Assembly: GCA_029204225.1 (NCBI GenBank)
Contig: CM055111.1
Location: forward strand, 23,808,899 to 23,872,898
Direction: 5' to 3'
From: Diphasiastrum complanatum
Lineage: Eukaryota > Streptophyta > Lycopodiopsida > Lycopodiales > Lycopodiaceae
Length of the DNA stretch: 64,000 nucleotides
The notes below the pieces were generated by a model. That model saw only the letters and a program-made list of their open reading frames with translations, was not told the DNA's origin and searched no databases. Positions 55,975 to 64,000 of this stretch are shown here, piece by piece (within the stretch, counting starts at the first letter, position 1; each line of letters opens with the position of its first letter). The position numbers and the translations under genes are program-made.

Positions 55975-58136
55975 TTTTAGGGAATCTCCAAGTGCTGAGC
56001 CAAGCTGAAGACACAAGTTATCTCTCACCCATGACCAAGGAGGTCTCAGAAGGAGGAGAGCGGAAGAAGCTGAGAGTCGAGCATGAGAGCCGAGGAAGTA
56101 CTAGCTAGAAAGACAATGATTTATTCTTGTGAGCCTACATGGTGTATCCCAAAGAAGGAATGACCATGTAGGAGCTAGTAACATTTCCTTGAACTATTGT
56201 AATGAATGTAGACCTGTTAAACTGTTTTCTAGCCAGGGATTGAACTAACTAGAACCGTTTAGAGGGTAAATCAGTGAGATCAAATATCAGACCTCACTTG
56301 TATCGATGATTCTCTATCAGTCAATCCTGAATTTTTATAGGATACACCATGGTTTATCTAAAAGAGAGTTCCAAGCTCTTTATCAATGTAACGGGGCTAA
56401 AATAGAATATCTATCTTTAAGTAACAATTCAATAATAGTTTCACTAATCTCACTATCTACAGTAGCCCAGCACTCTTCGTCTAGTGTGTACTAAATGTTA
56501 ATATATAGATGGATGATTGATTCTTGATAGTACAATTCTGATAGAAAATTGAGTATGCTTCTACGATCATGTTCAGGGTTTTGATGAAAGTCCCAACAAT
56601 TTGTAGTAACAGACATCCCATGTTTCCTAGTATCTCCATATTAGTTCATAGTATATTTACTCAATTTTCGTTCTTTAAAACCACTCAAGTACAAGTATCA
56701 ATATAGCATCAACATTGTATGTTCCAACAATGTTCCCTCTTGTAACATCCCAAATTGTGTGTTCCAACAATTTTGGGGATAATATTCAGCTTGTATGTTC
56801 CAACAAATTGATATAGGTATAATAAAGACTTATTATATATCCGAACGGCCTCATAGAATTAGTAAATCTGAAAACCGTAATTACTTCTTTCAGTGGATAA
56901 AGTTATGAGGTTTTCAATGTCCAGAACTGATAAATGTAGTGCAGCTATACTCACAAACCCTTCAGACTGTGAACTTCATAAAGTCTAGAAAACAGACTTC
57001 CAAATAGAGTCATTATAAATTTTAGTGAAACAATCGGCACAACCATTAAAAGTTCCTTAAGTGTAATTTTAATATCAGTCTGATATTACAACTTACCTTA
57101 GTGATTCAGATAGACTCTGTCTTAACTTCCCAGAGTCTGTCCATAGGTTAAGGGTTCTTCTCAATCAGCAAACATAGACGGCTCTTCAAGTATCAGTGAT
57201 GCCGGTCCCTTCTTCACTGCTTCAAGAAACACTGGTAGAAGTGAACGACACTTTTTCTTTTCCGGTCTCGTCACTTGCGTTGGCTTAATTTAGTAAGAGT
57301 GAGCCACCTTTTGATGGTGACCTTTAGTGGAAGGGCAAATTCCACATGTAATTTCTAATTTAGTGGAATTGCCACATGGGCTCCACATGGGCAGCCTTCT
57401 TGCTTATTTAAGGCCCCCCTCTCTTGTGAGGGAGCTTTGATTGTATTGTCAAGTTCTCTTGAGCAAATAAAGAGGATCCTCCACGAGTTCTTGATGATAG
57501 CTTAGCTCCTTGTTCATGGCAATGTTCTTGAGTGAGATTTCTATGAGCATGCTTGATTCCTTTGCATTGTGGATTAACTAGGTTCTTGTTTCTTGTTTCT
57601 TGCTTAGTTGTGGATTAGGATTTAGTTCTCGTTTGTGGAATAAGGTAGTGATCAGCAATCAAGTAAACTAGATAGGCTGGTTTGTGGTATAGATCTTGCA
57701 TACTCCCTTACAACCCAGTTCTTGATTGTTCTTGAGTAATCTAAGCATCAAGTAATGAGTGTTTCTTGATTCTTAGATTATTAAAATGTTGCTAGGAATC
57801 TTGTTTCTTGTTTCTTGAATCTTGTTTCTTGTTTCTTGTTTTCAGTAGCTAATCTTGTTCTTGATTGTTTTCTAAACTAGTAGTTAGTAGTAGGATTGCT
57901 CTCTGTACTAAACGTTGATCTTCTTGAGCTTTGTCTGGTTACATATGTAGCTGAGTATCGGATTCGAGTTACCCACTGACAAGCTGAGAATACATGTTGA
58001 AACCTGAGTAATGCTTCTGCTCTGTAACTGTTCTAGTAAGAAGAAGAACCACAAAGAACGATAACAACAGAAGTAAAAGTAATCCAAGAAGAAAGAGATA
58101 AAACTCGTGCTCACAGATCCAGTGAATTTGTGAACA
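55975..58136 (+). mobile_element. G1b LTR (G1 family), interrupted
   Basis: Starts TGTTAGCAGATTTT in the last repeat unit and ends TTTGTGAACA. Two parts (55975-56215 and 57284-58136) match G1 LTR positions in order, split by a 1,068-bp insert. It has the cleanest promoter of the family: TATTTAAG at 57405-57412 and AATAAA at 57476-57481. No second G1b LTR is seen, and no CAGAT duplication was found on the other side. Confidence 0.8.
56216..57283. other. Unidentified 1,068-bp insert in G1b LTR
   Basis: Begins GTTAAACTG and ends TTGCGTTGG. The LTR resumes with about two bases lost and no target duplication. It is AT-rich. TTGTATGTTCCAACAA or its one-base variants occur three times within 56726-56813. 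The minus strand reads for stretches like decayed coding sequence (PEKKKCRSLLPVFLEAVKKG near 57270-57210, and LYPLKEVITVFRFTNSMRPF near 56905-56845) but with stops and no motif I can name. It may be a captured gene piece, another element or an old viral relic; undecided. Confidence 0.45.
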
Positions 58137-58150
58137 TTTGGCGCCGTTCC
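58137..58150 (+). promoter_or_regulatory. G1b primer-binding site, tRNA-Asp type
   Basis: TTTGGCGCCGTTCC directly after the LTR. TGGCGCCGTT matches the start of the tRNA-Asp complement; the following bases differ. Confidence 0.75.
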
Positions 58151-58284
58151 ACAGCTACACACATGTTAAACCAAGCCATATCTCATTCATCTGTGTTGCG
58201 ACAAAATCGCCATGAGAGCGCACCTCAAAGTCAAGTACAAGAACAGTCCTCTAAACAGATGCTCATCATCTGATTTTTAGTTGG

Positions 58285-58549
58285 CCTTCCAAGATGGATT
58301 AGATGCGAGCTTAAATCCAATGATGAATATATGAGCCTCAAATTAACTATGTCTGATGCCATCAAGGAAGAAGACGAAGGATCAGATGTTGATGAATCTA
58401 GGGAAAGAAGAGCACCATGTGCTCTTGTCCATGAGTCGAAGCCGATCGAGGATACCCGAGACCAACTTTGGAAATTCTAGTTGGAGTTGCTTAATAAGCA
58501 ACATCAACTACAGATGGAGAAACTCACCAATGAGTTTCAAGCTGCCCTG
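58285..58549 (+). pseudogene. G1b gag, part before copia insertion
   Basis: GLPRWIRCELKSNDEYMSLK, an acidic stretch (EEDEGSDVDES), then LELLNKQHQLQMEKLTNEFQ, the gag coil also seen in A and G3. A TAG near 58480 stands in a Gln- or Trp-like position. The reading frame meets the CCCTG target duplication at 58545-58549 and picks up again at 59753 in register with KSFQSSMPSQPNL. Confidence 0.65.
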
Positions 58550-59747
58550 TGTGAAGAATAAAAAGCTATCCAACTTGTCTACAGGGGTTGATGTGGAAAA
58601 TCATCTTGCTTGTGCATTTACAAGTTGTAAATATCATTCACTAGCATGTACAAACTCGAGCTACATGTCATGCACAGTGTCTAGATGGTCATATTTCACG
58701 TTGTTCCACTGTATATATCAAAGGTATGTGAATTGAGCACATAACCTTGTAGATTTGGGCGAGTTTGAGTTAGGTAGATCTAGATTTGATGACATGCATA
58801 AAACTAGATGACTTCATCAACAATTTGACCAACCTTAGAGGATTTTCAAGTTCAAGTGATCAAGCCAAGTTGATAACCTTTTAGGAGGAATGTGAAGAAT
58901 AAAAAGCTATCCAACTTGTCTATAGGGGTTGATGTGGAAAATCATCTTGCTTGTGCATTTACAAGTTGTAGATATCATTCACTAGCATGTACAAACTCAA
59001 GCTACATGTCATGCACAGTGTCTAGATGGTCATATTTCACCTTGTTCCAATGTATATATCAAAGGTATGTGAATTGAGCACATAACCTTGTAGATTTGGG
59101 CGAGTTTGAGTTAGGTAGATCTAGATTTGATGACATGCATGCAACATGCAAGTCAGTATCCATGTTCTACACATGTCCAAGTCATCTAGGAAAGTTACAT
59201 GCAAGACATGCAAGTACTATTTGATACATGCATGTAGTTTTGTAGGTTCATAGTTGAGAAATTGACATTTGGAAAAGTAGGTAGGAGTTAGGTGCAATTT
59301 TAGCATGCAAGCTATTAGGTGTCAATATGGTAATAGTTCATACTTGATTAGGTGTAGCAAATGCATTGAATGTAAGGAGTACCACGAATTTTGGCTCTCC
59401 TATATATGTACATATCATTCTCATTCATATCTAATGATGAATCAAGCTTTGGTAATGTCATAATGTCAAAATTGGATCTCATGCTATTTTGCTTGTATTG
59501 ATATTCTCTCTCTAACTCAAGATTGGTGTCTTCTTCATACATTCTTTTGGTTATGTATTCTGTCTATTTGTGAGGAATTAGTTTTGCTTTGATCTGCAAC
59601 ATTCTAGATTGTGCTCTAGCCTCAAATCCATTAGTAGATTGCAGGATTGCTCTACAGGTGTTCTGTGTGCCATCACAAAGCATGGTCAAGATCATTCACA
59701 CATTTCTTGTGGATCCCCACACGTGTGATCTGGCTAGATTTTTCACA
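58550..59747 (+). mobile_element. C3: internally deleted copia of the C2 family
   Basis: Target duplication CCCTG (58545-58549, 59748-59752). It consists of a truncated LTR (58550 to about 58795), a 95-bp internal tail, the polypurine tract TTAGGAGGAA (58881-58890), and a full LTR (58891-59747, TGTGAAGAAT...TTTTTCACA). The first 245 bp of both LTRs are nearly identical. It shares with C2 the text GTGAATTGAGCACATA.CCTT and a CATGCA-rich zone (59138-59240). No coding capacity. Confidence 0.85.
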
Positions 59748-59752
59748 CCCTG

Positions 59753-60187
59753 AAGTCTTTCCAAAGTAGTATGCCTAGTCAGCCAAACCTTGCACAGGTA
59801 CCTTATAGACGAAAACCAATATGGTTCCCACACTGCCGGGCTACACATCTTGTTGATGCTTGTCCTTCATATCGACCTATCCAAGCACATACAGTCCAAC
59901 AATATGAAGAACATCCCTCACAATCTGGAAATGCCTTGTCTTATCATGAGTATCCACGAGAAAGTCCAGAACCACTAGCCATACAAGATGGCTATGCTGT
60001 TATACAAGGGACCTTGCACACCAGATGTTTCATCTATGGTGAAACCGGCCACTTCATGATTGATTGTCCAGTCAAGACCCAGTACCATGCTGAGTGTCCC
60101 GACTGTATCAAAAAACACAGTTTCAAAGACTGTGCAAAGAAACCAACTAAGATCCTACCTACCCGTCACGTTAGTTATGACTCCTGA
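59753..60187 (+). pseudogene. G1b gag zinc-knuckle region
   Basis: The open frame MPSQPNLAQVPYRRKPIWFP is followed by FPHCRATHLVDACPSY (a first Cys/His cluster). Then CFIYGETGHFMIDCPVK, a CCHC knuckle with one Cys changed to Tyr, and CPDCIKKHSFKDCAKK, a third. Stop TGA near 60187. Pattern and spacing agree with the three Cys/His clusters of element A (2290-2830). Confidence 0.7.
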
Positions 60188-61629
60188 TAGGATCCTCACG
60201 ACAACACAACACGAGCACCATAGCACCCAACAGTTAAACCTGCTGCTCAATTGAGAAGTTTCTTGCAAACTTCTACAATACCGCACAATATGCCAACGAC
60301 ATAATACAAAAAGACAATCTGAAATGAGTCCTTGTCAAAAGAAAGTGAAACCGATATTCCGTCATCTGCTACAATGTCCAACCACGAGCAACCTCCACAG
60401 GGAATTGACAATTTTTCTCCCCTTCCAAGACCTCATATCTATTTGTCTTTCCAATGCTCATAAGATTTCCAATGTGCCAATACATAATAAATCTAGGATT
60501 CAGAAATCCAGTTAGAGATTCGGTTCTGAATCTCTTGTTCGAAGAGGTCCTCAAGACATAGTACCTCAACCATACCTGCATCTCACGCTACATCTAGCAA
60601 CATCTACTATCCATGATGGTAGATTTTAGTGTAACCAACTTTGCCTTGTTTTGACAAGGGCATGTGAGAGTAAGTCTCCTTACTCTACAAACAATGGAAT
60701 ATTGCAACTATCAAGGTACATTATCAATGTCGTTGAATTCAAGTTTTGCTCGACAAATGCCATACAGTTCTCAGTCTTTGTACCGTTTGTTTATTTCCTT
60801 GTTTCTCTTCACCTATTTCGTGTGATTGATTTTTGCATGAGGAATAGCTACTCCACGAGAGTCTTCTGTAGAGCATCTCCAGAACACATTTTGATTCATC
60901 TATCCATCTTCAGATAACCTTGTATAGTAGTTTCGACATCTTGAGACATATCAGACATCCATGTCAAGTCCGAGTTGATTGTTGCGTCTCATTGCAATAT
61001 TCAATTTCGAGTCAACTACAACAAGATCGAATCAAATTTAGTTAAAATTTGTTCAATCTTTAGTCCAATCGCATGTTCAACATGTTTTCAGCTACGTGTT
61101 AAACACACCAATCCAATCTTGAGCATGAACAGTTACCAGCACAAACATCCCCACCAACAGATTTTTTTTTTTTTTTTGGGGGGGGGGAGGAGAGAGTGGA
61201 TATGCAGGCATCCACTGGAGCAGTTACACTGCCAACAACAACATCAAGAAGATCGACAACCAAGGTCACAAGTCAAATATGAAAACGACAAGGCTAAGAA
61301 GACAAATGGGCCATCTAAAGGCGACTCAATCAGAAGAAGTATTCCAGTCTCGACAAAGATCCTTCTGGAAAGGGAAACACAAACTTTGAAAATCAGTCTT
61401 CTTTTTCAACCAGCTTCTTGTCATACTTCTACACCCATCCTCATGCCTATCGTCCACACCATCTACCAATGTCACCACCTCCGCTCTTCTTTCCATCCGT
61501 TTGTTTATTATCAGTCATTGTTCTTCTAAGAAATTCCCAGTTTTTGATAGTCTTACCGAAGCAGCTAAAAGATCATTGCAAGTGTCTTGCGGAGACTAAC
61601 TGCCACCTACAATGGTTGATCAGCCAAGC
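60188..61629. other. Unassigned internal region of G2/G1b
   Basis: No domain recognised although several frames of 60-180 codons exist; they carry no family motif. T16 followed by G10 at 61162-61187. The join between the G1b internal part (gag) and the G2 3' part (aORF tail) must lie here. Pol is missing. Confidence 0.4.
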
Positions 61630-62482
61630 AAAGACCTAAAAAATAGGAGAAGCAGCTAGAAAAAATAAAGAGAAAGATCCAAGAAGCTGAAGAGGATAGG
61701 ACAAAACTTAAGCAACGGATGAGCCAAATCAATCTTGATCAAAAGAAACTCTCTAGAGCAATGATAGTTGAATCCCCTCCTATGAAGTCCAAAGAAATCC
61801 AAAAGTAATGGATCAAAAGAAAGAGCTGCAGAAAAGAAAGATGAAGACACCTGTGAACCTGCAAAATAAAATGAGCTCCTCATCCAGCAAGTGGTGGTCA
61901 AAGCTCAACATTGCAAGCGTCCAAGGCTGCAACTGTAGAACTATCAGTTCCTCACCGTTACCAACCAACCTGTCCATCCAAACCTATTCCTACCACTAAT
62001 TTTGTTAATAAGTCCATTCACTTGAGACTGAAACTTGAAGTTTTTGCAACCTATAGATCAAAGGTTTTTGTTAAGACTGGAACTTCAACTGAACGAAGAA
62101 CTGCGGAAACACCCAGAAGCAAATGGAGGATATAGACCTCCTAGAAGTTAGAATCTGCCAAGAGGCCAAAGATGAAACTGTCAATGGCAAATACAAGTGA
62201 TAAAACAAAGAGACACATGGAAAGCACTGGAGCATGCAAGTTGTGAAGCTGCTGAGAGCTCTCCAAATTTTGAGAATGTCAACCACCTATAGCAATAAGA
62301 CATTCTGATCAAATTGTGACAATTTGTGAAAAATAGTTTTTGTGATAAAGACTGGCAACAATAAACTCTTGGTTTTATGCAAGCAAACGAGGATCTACGC
62401 TTTTCCAAGTGACGATCGAAGACACCAATGCAGAAGTGGAGCGACATCGTCCAATATGAGTTGTAGTGGGTCCTGCAACACA
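61630..62482 (+). pseudogene. G2 aORF C-terminal relic
   Basis: A lysine/glutamate coil (QLEKIKRKIQEAEEDRTKLK, then QRMSQINLDQKKLSRAMIVE) is followed by a basic Pro/Ser/Thr stretch. The 3' end GATCTACGCTTTTCCAAGTG...CCTGCAACACATTAGGGG matches the end of the inverted G1 aORF (GATCCACGCTTTTCCAAGTG...TCTGCAACAGATTAGGGG). So this is the aORF tail just before the polypurine tract. Stops and shifts throughout. Confidence 0.5.
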
Positions 62483-62497
62483 TTAGGGGTGGGATGA
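62483..62497 (+). promoter_or_regulatory. G2 polypurine tract
   Basis: ATTAGGGGTGGGATGA immediately before the 3' LTR start TGTTGGC. The G1 counterpart is ATTAGGGGTGAATAA. Confidence 0.7.
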
Positions 62498-63649
62498 TGT
62501 TGGCTGATTCTGACGAATCCCCAAGATACTCGGAGAGAGCAACTCAAGAGCACATCTCCCCTTAGACCGAGGAGGTCTCTGAGAATATGAGACGAATGAA
62601 GACTGAGAGCCGAGAAATGCTAGTTAGGAATGACAAGCAAGAACTGTGTAAGCCTCATGGTGAATCCCAAAAGATGGAATGACCATTTAGGAACTAGTAT
62701 TTCTAGGAAAATGTAATAAATGCAAGTAGACCTCTCTTAAAGAAAGTAGAGTGAGCCACCTTTTGATGGTGACCTCTAGTGGAGAGTATTATTCCACTTG
62801 TAATTTGTGAAATGTGGAAATTCCACTAGGATGTCACCTAAGGAGCTCTCTTGCCTATTTAAGAGACTTCCTCTTTGAGTAGAGGAGCTTTTTGAGAATT
62901 GTATCAACTCCATGCTGAAATGAGAAGAGCCTCTACGAGTTAGATGTATTCATTGAGCTCCTTGATCATGATGGTTTTCTTGAGTGATGCCCCTATGATC
63001 ATGCCCTTCCATCCTTCTGTGTGTGGTTGTGGACTGTAGGGTGGATTAGATTTGCTGCTTTCATAGAGTGGATTAGTCTCTTTCCTTGTTTGTGGATTAA
63101 TATAGGAACCAGCATTCAGGTAAACTAAATAGGCTGGATCTGTGGTGTAGTTGTTGCATATCTCTTTACAATCCAGTTCTTGATGTTCTTGGGATGTCCA
63201 AGAATCAAAAGATTGGTTGGTTTCTTGATTGTTGGACTTCTAACATGTTGTAGATTAGTTCTTGTTTCTTGTTTTGTCAATTCATGCAAGTGTAGCTCAA
63301 TGTTAGTAAAATGCAAGCTCTAATTCAGTGCGTTTTAGAGTAGGTAACTATAGAATCTACTAAATGTTCATTTGGGCTGCACTCTGATCTGTGAATGAGC
63401 ATTCTTGGCTTGCATCTATGTATGAATGTAAGTGCATTCAAGAGAGTTCGACTCTGAGTTGTCCTCTGACAGGCAGGACATAATACTAGAATGAGAATCT
63501 GTTCCCTTCTGTCTGGATTGGCATTGTTAAATCAAGATTACATCTAATGAATGCCATAAAGCCTAGTAATAGGCAAAAACGGTTCCAAAGAAGAAGCAAG
63601 TAAAATAACCATAGGAAACAGATCCTCTGGGGTGGAGGATCTGTAAACA
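62498..63649 (+). mobile_element. G2 3' LTR
   Basis: 1,152 bp, TGTTGGCTGATTCTG to GTAAACA, followed by ATTTC. CTATTTAAG at 62855-62863 is a TATA-like box, better preserved than in the 5' LTR. Confidence 0.85.
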
Positions 63650-63654
63650 ATTTC

Positions 63655-64000
63655 TTGTACAAATAGAACACCAGACATTTTCCCTGGTAGAAAAAGTCTT
63701 CGCAAACTTTTCAGGTTCCTTGATCGCTTTTTCATGGAAATCTTCCAATGCTTTGATCTTCTCATCAAATTACGACTACAACTTTTCCATCTGTTTCTGC
63801 TAGTTCTTCCCAAGTTTCTCGAACTCATTGAGCATCATTTCTACAATAGCGTTGGCATTTGTTGATGCAATAGTGGTGGATGTCGTAGTAGTCTGTCCTG
63901 ATGTATAAGGCACAACATACTGATATTCGGCTCATCATCTGAATCTTCATCCTCCTCCCGAATTGCATCGTCCATAGCATTTTGCAGGAGTGCATACTCA
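63655..64000 (-). pseudogene. G3 gag, part before G2 insertion
   Basis: Minus strand from the window edge: acidic stretch (EEDEDSDDEPN), a low-complexity Thr/Ala run, then MLNEFEKLGKN, QKQMEKL and FDEKIKALEDFHEKAIKEPE (gag coil), and KTFSTRENVWCSICTRN, the first half of the Cys/His cluster continued at 53373. Two to three TAG stops at Gln-like positions. It runs off the window. Confidence 0.65.

Larger units (their letters stand above)
53379..63649 (+). mobile_element. G2: gypsy element inserted in G3
   Basis: LTRs 53379-54496 and 62498-63649, ends TGTTGG...AAACA, with a 5-bp target duplication ATTTC (53374-53378 and 63650-63654). It splits a gag zinc knuckle of G3. Internal content: decayed primer site, 25-bp arrays, a G1-type LTR (G1b) with its own internal part, and an aORF tail with polypurine tract. 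Pol is absent, so this is a composite or deleted copy. Confidence 0.85.

Overview
The window is a block of nested transposable elements from a large, repeat-rich vascular-plant nuclear genome. Almost every recognisable coding segment belongs to an LTR retrotransposon. There are Ty3/gypsy elements (mostly of the non-chromoviral Athila/Tat type, plus chromovirus relics), Ty1/copia elements, and one CACTA-like DNA-transposon relic. I see no intact host gene, tRNA, rRNA or CRISPR array. The species cannot be named from the sequence. Plant origin follows from the element lineages, the plant-type primer-binding sites (tRNA-Asp and initiator tRNA-Met), the CACTA relic and the long CT microsatellites.

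Layout. 0-7 kb: fragment of a coiled-coil additional ORF (aORF), an LTR relic, then a degraded Athila/Tat-like element 'A' (gag tail, protease, RT, INT, spacer, aORF start). 7-9 kb: CACTA relic and a minus-strand copia relic. 9-11.6 kb: Tekay/Del-like gypsy relic. 11.6-14.9 kb: copia scrap, then an LTR, Met primer site and gag-protease. 15.5-42.1 kb: gypsy element G0, whose array-bearing spacer is split by G1 (16494-39624, TSD CATTC). G1 is interrupted by copia C1 (18036-29816, TSD TCTCA), and C1 by copia C2 (22440-27765, TSD ATGGA). This four-level nest can be placed to the base by its target-site duplications. 42.1-43.8 kb: copia relic. 43.8-44.9 kb: duplicated block ending in CT microsatellites. 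45-49 kb: gypsy E6 (primer site, gag, protease, start of RT). 49-64 kb: minus-strand element G3, split by G2 (53379-63649, TSD ATTTC). G2 holds a third G1-type LTR (G1b), an internally deleted copia (58550-59747, TSD CCCTG) and a 1.07-kb unidentified insert.

How the parts work together. The Athila/Tat-like elements share one plan: LTR, tRNA-Asp primer site, gag, protease, RT, RNase H, INT, long spacer, aORF, 3' LTR. The aORF encodes an unknown soluble protein with a coiled-coil region. The spacers carry lineage-specific repeats: 25-bp units rich in RCCGAC (DRE/CRT-like) motifs in G1, and TTCnnGAA (heat-shock-element-like) motifs in G0. A TATA-like box lies about 130-140 bp before the aORF start in two copies. 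Spacer plus aORF is the most unusual module here. All copies are now broken; many in-frame stops are TAG or TGA where Gln, Arg or Trp is expected, as methylcytosine decay would produce.
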